Source: Acidimicrobiales bacterium | GTDB lineage: Bacteria; Actinomycetota; Acidimicrobiia; Acidimicrobiales; RAAP-2 | Direction: 5' to 3' | Assembly: GCA_017883065.1 (NCBI GenBank) | Contig: JADGOG010000004.1 | Span: forward strand, 1-53,958 | Length of the DNA stretch: 53,958 bases | Shown here: positions 35,096 through 43,752 of the stretch, piece after piece | How positions within the stretch are numbered: the first letter of the stretch is position 1 | Layout of the letters: the number at the start of each line of letters is the position of its first letter | Notes under the pieces: generated by a model | Databases searched by the model: none | What the model saw: the letters and a program-made list of their open reading frames with translations, nothing else | Told to the model about the DNA's origin: nothing | Translations under genes and position numbers: made by a program

Positions 35096-37561
35096 ATGCC
35101 TGCGGACCCCGGCTCCACGCCTGTGCACCCGTCGGTGCCACCGAAGATGGATCCGATCTCCGTGTCCGTGTCCTCCGGCGTGTCCGGATGGACCGATGCC
35201 GAGTTGCTCGAGCTCCCGCTGCCGACCCTCCAGGAGGCGGCTGGTCAGATCCGCCGGGCGGCACACGGCAACCGGATCACCTTCTCGCCCAAAGTGTTCA
35301 TCCCCCTCACCATGTTGTGCCGCGACCGCTGCGGGTACTGCACCTTCGCCAAGGCTCCCGCCCGGGTCGAGTCTCCCTACCTCTCCCTCGACCAGGTGCT
35401 CGACATCGCCCGGGCCGGCCGGGCCGCCGGGTGCCACGAGGCGCTCTTCACATTGGGAGAGGGACCCGAGGACCGGTATCCCGCCGCACAGGAGTGGCTG
35501 CACGCCAACGGCTACACCTCCACCGTCGACTATCTGGTGGCGGCGTGCAAGGCCGTGCTGGATGAGACCGGCCTGCTCCCCCACGCCAATGCCGGCGCCC
35601 TCGACCTCGAGGATCTGCTCCGTCTCCGCGAGGTGTCAGCCAGTCAGGGGATGATGATCGAGTCGGTCAACCCGGATCTGGCCGCCCACCGCTCGGCGCC
35701 GGACAAGACCCCGGCGCGCCGGCTGTCCACCCTCGAAGCGGCCGGAGAGGCGTCCGTCCCCTTCACCACCGGTCTGCTGGTGGGGATCGGCGAGTCCCGA
35801 GCCGACCGGCTGGCCACCCTGGCGGCCATCGCCGCCAGCCACCGGCGCCACGGTCATGTGCAAGAGGTGATCGTCCAGAACTTCCTCCCCAAGCCGGACA
35901 CCGCCATGCACCGGTGGCCACCGTGCCCCACCGACGAGTTCCTGTGGACCATCGCCGTGGCCCGGTTGCTCCTCCCGCCGGACATCCACCTCCAGGCTCC
36001 TCCCAACCTCTCCGACGACCTGGCCCCCCTGATGGACTCGGGTATCGACGACTGGGGTGGTGTCTCACCCGTCACAGCCGATCACGTGAATCCGGAGCGG
36101 GCATGGCCCGCCCTGGGCATTCTCCGCAGCGCCACCGAGGCAGCCGGCTTCACCCTGGCCCCCCGACTCACCCTCTACCCGGAGTTCGCCCTCGACCCCG
36201 GCCGGTGGCTCGCCGGGCCCATGCGCTTCCCGGTCCTCGACGCCTCCGACGCCGAAGGCCTGGGGCGGGACCATCCTTGGTCGTCGGGGGGCGAGGTGCC
36301 CCCGCCCGAACTCCTCGGCAAGGACCTCGTGGTCCGCGGTCGCACCGGCGCCAGCGGTCCCTCGACGTCCCCGACACCGTCGGCTCCGGCACCCCCGGTG
36401 GTCACCCTGGCCTCGACCGGCAGTGCGGTGGGCGAGGTGCTGGCCGGCGTGGCTGAGGGGCAGCCGGTCGACGAGGACCAGATCGTCACCCTGTTCAGCG
36501 CTCGAGGCTCCGAGGTCCGGGCGGTGGCCGACGTGGCCGACCAACTCCGCTTCGATGCCGTGGGGGACGAAGTCACCTTCGTCAACAACCGCAACATCAA
36601 CTACACCAACGTGTGCACCTTCAAGTGCAAGTTCTGCGCCTTCTCCAAGGGCCCGCTCTCCCTCAACCTCCGCGGCAAGCCCTACCTGTTGGACTTGAGC
36701 GAGATCTCCGAACGGGTGCGCGAGGCCGAGGGGCTGGGGGCGACCGAGGTGTGCCTCCAAGGCGGCATCCACCCCAACTTCGACGGCGAGTACTACCTCG
36801 ACGTGATCAAGGCGGTTCGGGAGGCATCGGCCACCATCCACATCCACGGGTTCACCGCCCTGGAGGTCACCGAGGGTGCACGCCGGTCCGACATGCCGCT
36901 GGCCGACTACCTGATCCTCTTGCGTGACGCCGGCCTCAAGACCCTGCCGGGTACCGCGGCCGAGATCCTCGACGACCCGGTCCGGGCCATTCTCTGTCCC
37001 GACAAGATCAACACCGAGGAGTGGTTGCACGCACACCGCACCGCCCACAGCGTGGGCCTGCGCTCCAACGTGACCATCATGTTCGGGGCCGTCGAGCAGC
37101 CCCGGTCCTGGGCACGACATCTGGTGCGGACCCGCGGTCTGCAGCTCGAGACAGGAGGCTTCACCGAATTCGTACCGCTCCCCTTCGTGCACATGGCCAC
37201 ACCGATCTACCTGCAGCACTTGTCGCGTCGTGGGCCGACATTCCGCGAGACGCTCCTCATGCATGCCGTCGGCCGCATCGCCTACCGGGGGGCCATCGAG
37301 AACATCCAGATCAGCTGGGTGAAGATGGGGGCCGAAGGAGTCCGCCAGATCCTGCGGGCCGGGGTCAACGACCTCGGGGGGACGCTGATGGACGAGAACA
37401 TCTCGCGGGCAGCGGGAGCCAGCCACGGTCAGATGATGGACGCGGCACGGTTTGCCGCCATCGTGAACCCGCTGGGACGGACCCTGGCCCAACGCACCAC
37501 CCTCTACGGCCGAGTGGACGCTTCCGGCCCTGGTTCCGAAGTGCTCGCCACCGCGAACTGA
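35096..37561 (+). CDS. fbiC: Bifunctional F420 chromophore synthase FbiC (CofG-CofH fusion)
   Basis: This 821-residue protein joins two radical SAM enzymes. The CofG half has Cys75-x3-Cys79-x2-Cys82 (CRDRCGYCTF), and the CofH half has Cys507-x3-Cys511-x2-Cys514 (CTFKCKFCAF). Each binds a [4Fe-4S] cluster that cleaves SAM. Together they make the deazaflavin Fo from tyrosine and 5-amino-6-ribitylaminouracil, the first committed step to coenzyme F420. A Pro/Ser-rich joint (about 415-440) links the halves. ATG 35096 follows AAGG at a fair distance; GTG 35087 is possible. The fused form is typical of Actinobacteria. The stop overlaps the next start by one base. Confidence 0.96.
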   Translation: MPADPGSTPVHPSVPPKMDPISVSVSSGVSGWTDAELLELPLPTLQEAAGQIRRAAHGNRITFSPKVFIPLTMLCRDRCGYCTFAKAPARVESPYLSLDQVLDIARAGRAAGCHEALFTLGEGPEDRYPAAQEWLHANGYTSTVDYLVAACKAVLDETGLLPHANAGALDLEDLLRLREVSASQGMMIESVNPDLAAHRSAPDKTPARRLSTLEAAGEASVPFTTGLLVGIGESRADRLATLAAIAASHRRHGHVQEVIVQNFLPKPDTAMHRWPPCPTDEFLWTIAVARLLLPPDIHLQAPPNLSDDLAPLMDSGIDDWGGVSPVTADHVNPERAWPALGILRSATEAAGFTLAPRLTLYPEFALDPGRWLAGPMRFPVLDASDAEGLGRDHPWSSGGEVPPPELLGKDLVVRGRTGASGPSTSPTPSAPAPPVVTLASTGSAVGEVLAGVAEGQPVDEDQIVTLFSARGSEVRAVADVADQLRFDAVGDEVTFVNNRNINYTNVCTFKCKFCAFSKGPLSLNLRGKPYLLDLSEISERVREAEGLGATEVCLQGGIHPNFDGEYYLDVIKAVREASATIHIHGFTALEVTEGARRSDMPLADYLILLRDAGLKTLPGTAAEILDDPVRAILCPDKINTEEWLHAHRTAHSVGLRSNVTIMFGAVEQPRSWARHLVRTRGLQLETGGFTEFVPLPFVHMATPIYLQHLSRRGPTFRETLLMHAVGRIAYRGAIENIQISWVKMGAEGVRQILRAGVNDLGGTLMDENISRAAGASHGQMMDAARFAAIVNPLGRTLAQRTTLYGRVDASGPGSEVLATAN

Positions 37562-38622
37562 TGGACCCGGCTGGCGGCGGGGTACCGCCGGAATCACCCG
37601 CCTCGGCGGAAGATGCCATCGACCGCCTGGTGGCCACCCTGGCCACCACCGACATCTCGGCCTCCCAACGACGCCTCTACCGGTCGATGCTGCAGACTGT
37701 CGCCTCCCTGGCCGGCGAGAGTGCCGAGGTGATCGACCTGAAGGTGGCCGACTCCGCTCTGGCCGAGATGGCCGAGGCCTTCCGGGTGTTCCGACCGTTG
37801 CGACGGGAGAGGAAGGTGACCATCTTCGGCTCGGCCCGCACCCAGCCGGCCCATCCCGCCTACCGGTGTGCCCGCGACCTGGCCGCGTCCATGGCCGATG
37901 CGAACTGGATGGTCGTCACCGGCGCCGGGGACGGGATCATGGCCGCGGGCATGGAGGGTGCCGGACGGGACAAGTCGATCGGGGTGAACATCCGGCTGCC
38001 CTTCGAGCAGAGCCCCAACGCATTCATCGCCCAGGATCCGAAGCTCGTCCAGATGCGGTACTTCTTCACCCGCAAGCTCATGCTGATCAAGGAGTCCGAC
38101 GGCTACGTGGTCTTGCCGGGTGGGTTCGGCACCCTCGACGAAGGGTACGAGCTGCTCACGCTGCTCCAGACCGGCAAGGCGGAGCCGGCGCCGGTGGTCA
38201 TGCTGGACATCCCCGGGGGCGACTACTGGCAGGCCTGGGAGGAGTTCCTCCGGTCCCACGTCGAACCGCGGGGCCTGGTCTCCCCCGAGGACCGGTCGCT
38301 CTTCCTGATCACCGACGACGTGGCCGAGGCCACGTCGGAGATCCTCGGCTTCTACCGCAACTACCACTCGTGCCGTTGGGTTGGCGACCTGCTGGTCATG
38401 CGGCTGACCATGACGCCCGACAAGGCGGAGCTGGCCGAGCTCAACCGCGAGTTCAGTGACATCGTGGCCGGCGGCTCCATGCGGATGTCCAAACCGCTAC
38501 CTCCCGAGCGGTCCGACGGCGACCACCTCGACCACCCTCGCCTGGTCTTCCGGTTCGACAAGACCCACTACGGCCGCCTCCGCCAGCTGATCAACACCAT
38601 CAACCGGATCACACCCCCCTGA
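37561..38622 (+). CDS. LOG-family protein (cytokinin riboside 5'-monophosphate phosphoribohydrolase-like)
   Basis: The ATG at 37561 shares its A with the fbiC stop (TGATG). The protein has 353 residues. An N-terminal helical extension of about 80 residues precedes the Rossmann LOG domain. It begins VTIFGSARTQPAHPAYRCAR, continues MVVTGAGDGIMAAGMEGAGR and has the signature LPGGFGTLDEGYELLTLLQT with the catalytic Glu; the Arg is in MRYFFTRKLML. LOG enzymes split nucleoside monophosphates into base and ribose phosphate; some act only in purine salvage. The release of ribose 5-phosphate would fit its place after pentose-phosphate genes, but this is inference. The C-terminal 80 residues are an extension. 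Confidence 0.88.
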   Translation: MDPAGGGVPPESPASAEDAIDRLVATLATTDISASQRRLYRSMLQTVASLAGESAEVIDLKVADSALAEMAEAFRVFRPLRRERKVTIFGSARTQPAHPAYRCARDLAASMADANWMVVTGAGDGIMAAGMEGAGRDKSIGVNIRLPFEQSPNAFIAQDPKLVQMRYFFTRKLMLIKESDGYVVLPGGFGTLDEGYELLTLLQTGKAEPAPVVMLDIPGGDYWQAWEEFLRSHVEPRGLVSPEDRSLFLITDDVAEATSEILGFYRNYHSCRWVGDLLVMRLTMTPDKAELAELNREFSDIVAGGSMRMSKPLPPERSDGDHLDHPRLVFRFDKTHYGRLRQLINTINRITPP

Positions 38623-38624
38623 GG

Positions 38625-38649
38625 CCAGCGGGAGGAAGGCCTGCGCTGG
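38625..38649 (+). terminator. Hairpin after the tkt-LOG gene series
   Basis: CCAGCG and CGCTGG form a 6-bp stem over a 13-base loop just beyond the LOG stop codon, followed by TTCGTCTCC. It is weak but well placed to end the long plus-strand unit. Confidence 0.35.
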
Positions 38650-38900
38650 TTCGTCTCCGGCCCCGACCCCCCTACCGCCCCTGCAGTCTCCGCGGCGGTC
38701 TCAGCCTCGACCGGATCCGGCCGGGGTCTCGTCGTGTTCAATTATCCGATTTCCGACCCTTGGTATCTCCGTCCAGGCTTGCGGATACATACCCATGGCA
38801 TGTTCTCGGCGGGCTCAGGGGGGTGAGGGAATCGGTCTCCAGGCCAAGTCAGTGCTACGTGCCGACGGCAACCCGGTGAGGCCGCACCCATCGAAGGAGC

Positions 38901-39134
38901 TCAGGGGCCATCGGCGAACCCGGCGGACGACGGTCCACCCAGGAGCTGGACTGCCTTGTCGACGGCCCGACGGGCCCGGGTGATCCGCTTCTCCTCCGCC
39001 GTGAGGTGGGGATCCGGCTCGTCACCCGCCCGCACCGAGTCGGACGCCTGGCGCAGCCGCTCCAGGGCGAGATCGGCCAGTTCGTCGCTGATAGCGGACA
39101 GGCGCTCGGCGATCTCGGCCGGCTCCATACCCAT
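38901..39134 (-). CDS. Small helical protein, unknown
   Basis: This 77-residue soluble, wholly helical protein (EPAEIAERLSAISDELADLA, then ERLRQASDSVRAGDEPDPHL, then EEKRITRARRAVDKAVQLLG) has no Cys and no signal peptide. It begins five bases after the acyl-CoA ligase stop on the same strand, so it is in its operon. It could bind or regulate that enzyme, or act independently; there is no recognisable family. Confidence 0.7.
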   Translation of the reverse strand: MGMEPAEIAERLSAISDELADLALERLRQASDSVRAGDEPDPHLTAEEKRITRARRAVDKAVQLLGGPSSAGFADGP

Positions 39135-39139
39135 GCCGT

Positions 39140-40774
39140 TCAGCGGGCCGTCTGGATGTCGACCTCGACCACCTCGAGGGTGCCGTCGGCGTACTGCGCA
39201 CGAAGCACCTTCTTGTCGAACTTGCCCACGCTGGTCTTCGGCACTTCCCCGATGAACACCCAGCGCTCAGGGAGCCACCACCTGCTCACCCGCCCACCCA
39301 GGAATTCCACCAACTGGTCGGCCGATGTGGCAGAGCCCGCCTCCACGACCACCGCCACCAGGGGGCGCTCGCTCCAGCGCTCGTCGGGCACGGCGATCAC
39401 CGCGGCCTCGACCACCCCGGGATGGGCCATGACCTCGTTCTCCAGCTCCACCGACGAGATCCACTCCCCGCCCGACTTGATCACGTCCTTGGTCCGGTCG
39501 CTGATCTGCATGTAGCCGCGAGGATCGAGCGAACCGATGTCCCCGGTGCACAGCCAGCCGTCGTGGAACCGTTCCGGCGTCGGATCACCGTAGTACGAGC
39601 CGGTGATCCACGGCCCACGGACCTCGAACTCCCCGACCGATTCCCCGTCGTTCGGGAGGATCGACCCGTCCTCAGCCACCACCCGCACCTCCACGCCGGC
39701 CACCACCCTGCCGGTCTTTGACCGCCACTCGATCTCCTCCTCTTCCGGGACTCCCCGGGGCGGGAGCGCCAGCGAGCAGATGGGACTCGTCTCGGTCATG
39801 CCCCATCCCTGGACGAGCTGGACACCGAGTTCGTCGCGGAACCGCTCGATCAGCTGGCGCGGGACGGCGGCTCCACCGGCGGTGATCATGCGGAGCGATG
39901 ACATGTCGATCGGGTTGGACTGGGAGTACCGGAGGAGATCGTTCCAGATGGTGGGGACACCGGCCGAGAGTGTCGGACGGTGGGCGGCGATGATGGCGGC
40001 CAACGGTGCCGCCTGCAGGAACTGCTGGGGCATCACCAGATCGGCGCCGGTCATGAAGGCGGCGTACGGCGTTCCCCACGCGTTGGCATGGAACATGGGG
40101 ACGATGGAGAGCACCCGGTCCTGGTCGTGGATGCCGAGCGCCGCACCTGAGGTGACGGCGAGCGAGTGCAGGTAGGTGGAGCGGTGGCTGTAGACGACGC
40201 CCTTCGGATTGCCGGTGGTGCCCGAGGTGTAACACATGGCCGCGGCCTGCCGCTCGTCGAAGGTGGGCCAGGCATAGCCGGGCTCCTCGGCCGCCAGCAG
40301 CTCCTCGTAGGAGTGGGTCTCGCCCAGCGCGCTCGAGTCGCCCGGACCGACCACCACGATGTGCTTCACCGTGGTCAGCTGGTCGCGGACCCGGGCCAGC
40401 AACGGGATGAGCGAGGCGTCGACGATGATCACCTTGTCCTCGGCGTGGTTGACCACGTAGGCCAGCTGCTCGGGGAAGAGGCGGATGTTGAGGGTGTGCA
40501 GGACTGCGCCCATCGAGGGGATGGCCAGGTAGGCCTCCTGGTGGGCCTGATTGTTCCAAAGGAACGTGCCCACCCGGTCGCTGTCGCCCACGCCCAATCG
40601 CGCCAGCGCCTTGGCCAGTCGCTCCGATCGTTCTGCCACGACGGCGAAGGTGGCCTCGGTGGCCTGCCCGTCAGGCCCCACGATGGTGATGACCCGGCTC
40701 TCGCCGTAGACCTGTTGGCCGTGCCGGAGAATCCCGCTCACCAGCAACGGAGCGTCCTGCATGGTGCTGAGCAC
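39140..40774 (-). CDS. Acyl-CoA ligase, long/medium-chain (FadD-like)
   Basis: This 544-residue member of the AMP-forming superfamily has the P-loop CYTSGTTGNPKGVVYSHRST, the adenine motif VQGWGMTETSPICSLALP, and the hinge DGWLCTGDIGSLDPRGYMQI followed by SDRTKDVIKSGGEWISSVEL. The C-terminal catalytic Lys is in TSVGKFDKKVLRAQY. It activates a carboxylic acid, most like medium- or long-chain fatty acids, to the CoA thioester in two steps. GTG 40774 has GGGGAGGAACC just before it; ATG 40762 is the in-frame alternative. It is divergent from the wall hydrolase gene. Confidence 0.93.
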   Translation of the reverse strand: MLSTMQDAPLLVSGILRHGQQVYGESRVITIVGPDGQATEATFAVVAERSERLAKALARLGVGDSDRVGTFLWNNQAHQEAYLAIPSMGAVLHTLNIRLFPEQLAYVVNHAEDKVIIVDASLIPLLARVRDQLTTVKHIVVVGPGDSSALGETHSYEELLAAEEPGYAWPTFDERQAAAMCYTSGTTGNPKGVVYSHRSTYLHSLAVTSGAALGIHDQDRVLSIVPMFHANAWGTPYAAFMTGADLVMPQQFLQAAPLAAIIAAHRPTLSAGVPTIWNDLLRYSQSNPIDMSSLRMITAGGAAVPRQLIERFRDELGVQLVQGWGMTETSPICSLALPPRGVPEEEEIEWRSKTGRVVAGVEVRVVAEDGSILPNDGESVGEFEVRGPWITGSYYGDPTPERFHDGWLCTGDIGSLDPRGYMQISDRTKDVIKSGGEWISSVELENEVMAHPGVVEAAVIAVPDERWSERPLVAVVVEAGSATSADQLVEFLGGRVSRWWLPERWVFIGEVPKTSVGKFDKKVLRAQYADGTLEVVEVDIQTAR

Positions 40775-41016
40775 GATGGTTCCTCCCCTGTCCCGGTTCG
40801 GTAACCCGGACGTCCGAGCATACCGATCCCTGCCCGAACGGGTCAGGGCACCGGGGGGTTGTCATCGTCCCAGAGACATGGTGGACTGAGATCGACCCGG
40901 TCACCCGCCGACCACCGCCCGCCGACAGCTCGGCCGGTACAGCACTGCCGGCGGAAGACGACCATCTGAGCAGGGCATCTCACACCGTCCGCCCACGGCA
41001 CCGGTGAGGTACTCGG

Positions 41017-41955
41017 ATGGGCAAGAACTTGGTAGGGGCTGCCATGCTCGGCGCCATCGGCCTGGTCCTGGGCCTGGTGGTCATCGTCGCCGTCGCCGCC
41101 GGGTCGGGCTCCGGCGCCGACACGTCGTCCGTCGGAGCTAGCGGGACCGACGGCCGTTCCCCGGGATCGCCCGGGGTGCAGCCCGGGCCGGCGATTCCTC
41201 CCGCCTGGGTCATCTTGTACCACCAGGCGGCGGCATCGTGTCCGGGCCTGTCCTGGTCGGTGGTCGCGGCCATCGGCACCGTCGAGACCGGTAGCGGGAG
41301 ATCCACGGCGCCCGGGGTGTGGTCCGGGGCCAACAGCGCCGGTGCGGAAGGTCCGATGCAGTTCGAGCCGGCCACATTCGCCGCCTACGCCACCGTCGGG
41401 CCGGGCGGCACGCAACCACCGTCGCCCTACGACCCGGCGGACGCCGTCGCCACCGCGGTATCGCTCCTGTGCGCCAACGGGGCCGGTGCCGCACCATCAC
41501 TGCGGGCCGCGGTGATGGACTACAACCACTCGGACGTCTACGTGAACACCGTCCTCACCCTCTCGCTGGCCTTCGAGCAGGACCCGACCACCTCGGGGAC
41601 CGTGGTCGCCGCCCTCTCCTTCGCCGCGGCACAGTTGAACACCCCATACCTCTGGGGAGGGACCGGTGGCGGAGGTTTCGACTGCTCGGGCCTGGCCCAG
41701 GCCGCCTACCGTCACGCCGGGATCTCCCTCCCCCGGGTGGCCCAAGACCAGTTCGACGCTGGGCCGGACATCAGAGACGGGTCCAGCGTCGAACCCGGTG
41801 ATCTGGTGTTCTTCGGCAGTGGTCCGAGCGGGGTGGAGCACGTGGGCCTCTACGTCGGCGCCGGGGAGATGATCGACGCGCCCCATTCCGGGGCCCTGGT
41901 CAGGTTCGACAGCGCAGGGTGGAACGGACTGGTGGGCGCCAGCCGACCGGCGTAG
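41017..41955 (+). CDS. Cell-wall hydrolase: lytic transglycosylase-like plus NlpC/P60 domain
   Basis: This 312-residue protein has an N-terminal membrane anchor or uncleaved signal (AAMLGAIGLVLGLVVIVAVA) and a Gly/Ser-rich spacer. Next is a lysozyme/SLT-like domain (SWSVVAAIGTVETGSG with probable catalytic Glu90, GPMQFEPATFAAY) and a C-terminal NlpC/P60 peptidase. The triad is Cys223 in FDCSGLAQAAYRHAG, His275 in VEHVGLYVG and His290 in IDAPHSGALV. It would cut both glycan and stem-peptide bonds of peptidoglycan outside the membrane. A diverged copy of its Cys-site segment lies 20 bases after the stop. Confidence 0.9.
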   Translation: MGKNLVGAAMLGAIGLVLGLVVIVAVAAGSGSGADTSSVGASGTDGRSPGSPGVQPGPAIPPAWVILYHQAAASCPGLSWSVVAAIGTVETGSGRSTAPGVWSGANSAGAEGPMQFEPATFAAYATVGPGGTQPPSPYDPADAVATAVSLLCANGAGAAPSLRAAVMDYNHSDVYVNTVLTLSLAFEQDPTTSGTVVAALSFAAAQLNTPYLWGGTGGGGFDCSGLAQAAYRHAGISLPRVAQDQFDAGPDIRDGSSVEPGDLVFFGSGPSGVEHVGLYVGAGEMIDAPHSGALVRFDSAGWNGLVGASRPA

Positions 41956-41974
41956 GCAGTCCTCGATTGTTCTG

Positions 41975-42039
41975 CCCGGGTCTGGCCCAGGCCGCCTACC
42001 GTCACGCCGGGATCTCCCTTCCCCGGGTGGGGCAGGACC
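41975..42039. repeat. Diverged partial copy of the NlpC/P60 active-site segment
   Basis: These 65 bases match 41685-41749 inside the hydrolase gene at an offset of 290 bases with about six mismatches by eye. The copy still reads GLAQAAYRHAGISLPRVGQD but soon meets a stop, so it is not functional. It marks a past local duplication or the scar of a second hydrolase gene. Confidence 0.8.
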
Positions 42040-42143
42040 TTTGCCTCTGGCCGGGGTCCCTCTTCCGCCAGAGACTGTGAAGAGGGCCGCTTCATGCCGT
42101 CGGGCGCTGCTCGCGGCGTTCAACTCCATGGAGGGAGGTCGAT

Positions 42144-42779
42144 GTGCAATCCGAGGCCGGAGCGATGCTCCTCGACCACTACCTTCCCCAGTACGACGTC
42201 ACCGAGACGCATGCCGTCATCGTCGACGCGGACACCGACCTCACGTGGCACGCAGTCCGGCGGAGCGACCTGTCGCGATCCGCGGTGGTCCGTGCGCTAC
42301 TCGAGCTGCGCAGCCTCCCCAATCGGCTGCAGGGGGTCCTCACTGGGCGGCCCTCGGAGACTGCCCGCCCGCCGTTGACCCTCGACGACATGACACGCGC
42401 CGGCTTCCTCCTCCTGGACGAACGACCCGGCCACGAGATCGTGTTCGGCACTGTCGTGCAGCCGTGGAACGCGGTCACCGACGGTAGGCCCGTACCGCGG
42501 GTTGACACCGATCGATTCGCCGCGTTCGATATCCCTGGGTACGTCAAGGTTGCCTTCAACATCAGGGTGGAGCCGTACGGCAGTGGGCGCACCCTCATCA
42601 CGTCTGAGACACGGACGGCGGCCACTGACCCCATGAGCCTCCATCGCTTCGCGCGCTACTGGGTGCTCGTTGGCCCGTTCAGCGCTCTGATCCGCCGGAT
42701 GATGCTGCGACTCGTGAAATCCGATGCCGAACGACGACCTGGCATCACGAGCAACACCCGTTCGCCCGACGCATCGTAG
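42144..42779 (+). CDS. SRPBCC-like conserved protein
   Basis: This 211-residue protein starts at GTG 42144 with GGAGGGAGG upstream; ATG 42168 directly before LLDHYLPQYDVTETHA is an alternative. The order strand (VTETHAVIVDADTDLTWHAV), helices (VVRALLELRSLPNRLQGVLT), strands (EIVFGTVVQPW, VKVAFNIRVEPYGSGRTLIT) and final helix (FARYWVLVGPFSALIRRMML) is that of SRPBCC ligand-binding proteins. Similar stand-alone proteins beginning with a LPxYDV-like motif are frequent in Actinobacteria and have no known role. It is followed by a copy of the dispersed repeat. Confidence 0.75.
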   Translation: MQSEAGAMLLDHYLPQYDVTETHAVIVDADTDLTWHAVRRSDLSRSAVVRALLELRSLPNRLQGVLTGRPSETARPPLTLDDMTRAGFLLLDERPGHEIVFGTVVQPWNAVTDGRPVPRVDTDRFAAFDIPGYVKVAFNIRVEPYGSGRTLITSETRTAATDPMSLHRFARYWVLVGPFSALIRRMMLRLVKSDAERRPGITSNTRSPDAS

Positions 42780-42802
42780 GATCCGATCCCGACGAGGTCC
42801 CC

Positions 42803-42875
42803 GAGGCACGTAGTCCGCAGGGGAACAGGCGGTTGGAGCTCCCGTTCAGCTTCGTGGCGGCTGCTTGAGCAGCAG
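42803..42875. repeat. Dispersed repeat, copy A
   Basis: This stretch aligns over its length with 50090-50160 (copy C). Shared pieces include TAGTCCGCAG against TAGTACGCAG, GTTGGAGCTCCCGTTCAGC against TTTGGAACTTCCGTTTAGC, and TTCG followed by TGGCGGC. It lies between two convergent genes. Similarity is roughly 75-80% by eye. Confidence 0.6.
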
Positions 42876-42922
42876 TCCACATCGCCAGGCCAGGCTCGAC
42901 GGCAGCGACAATGTTGCAGTAC

Positions 42923-43180
42923 CTACGCCAGCCGCTTGGCCTCGGCCAAGCCGGTGGCGCTGTAGACGCCATCGGGAAAGACGGCATCCCAGGCATCACG
43001 TACCCCACGGAAGTCCTCGCCGGGGCCGTATGCGGCGCGGGCAGCAGCCACCACTTCTTCTCGACGGGCGGCGACAGCCGCACCCGAGATGTACTCCAGC
43101 TCGGTGTCGATCTGGGCGATCGACTCGGCGAAGCGGCGTTGGTGGCCGATCAAGCGGACAGCGCTGGGAGGAGGGGTCAT
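42923..43180 (-). CDS. Small helical protein, unknown
   Basis: This 85-residue protein is helical almost throughout (SAVRLIGHQRRFAESIAQID, TELEYISGAAVAARREEVVA, GVRDAWDAVFPDGVYSAT). It has no Cys and no export signal. AAGGAACC stands before ATG 43180. It lies in the low-density accessory part, alone on its strand and convergent with the SRPBCC-like gene. No family is recognised; a short antitoxin-like role was considered, but there is no toxin partner next to it. Confidence 0.6.
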   Translation of the reverse strand: MTPPPSAVRLIGHQRRFAESIAQIDTELEYISGAAVAARREEVVAAARAAYGPGEDFRGVRDAWDAVFPDGVYSATGLAEAKRLA

Positions 43181-43752
43181 GGGAGGTTCCTTGTCGGTAG
43201 TGGGGGTTGGCGGGAGGGAGTCCTCCTGTCGATTCCTCCGGGGCCCTCAGTGCACTCGGTGTGCCCCTGGTCTGGCTCCGGGACCGCCACAACCGTAGCG
43301 TCCGACCTGGCTCGCCGTGCCCGCACGTCGGCCGACCTCACCGGGATGGTAGAGCCCCACCCCGTGCAATGGACGCCCGGGGTCAGATCCTCCCTCAACC
43401 CTGAGTTACGTCGATCCTGTCCGACAACCCCGGTCGGGTGGGATGCCCCGGGTTCCTCCGGGCCATACCCTCACGCCGCCCGCACCTCGCCCCGCACACC
43501 ATTCGCACTTCATCGTCGGCCCCGTGGCGGCAGGGTCCCTGGGGCGCCAAGTTCGAGGTGGAACCGATGTTTGGAGCTTCCACGCAGATTCCCTGTGCCA
43601 GCCACTTGATCCACGGATCGGCGAGATTGGGAGTCGAGCCCGACAGAACTCCCAATCCTTCGGACTCTCGAGAGCCCGGGCGGCAATGATGCCCCGGTCC
43701 CATCCGGCCAGTGCGGTTGGGCTTTCCCCGGACCAGTTGATACCGTCCGAGT
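43181..43752. other. Intergenic stretch with repeat core
   Basis: About 570 bases between two divergently read genes hold no supported gene. The core of the dispersed repeat (copy D) is at 43558-43581. The rest shows no clear pattern. Confidence 0.45.
43558..43581. repeat. Dispersed repeat, core of copy D
   Basis: This 24-base segment, GTGGAACCGATG followed by TTTGGAGCTTCC, agrees with 50107-50130 in all but two positions. It is in intergenic DNA 170 bases before the DUF5996 gene. Confidence 0.6.
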
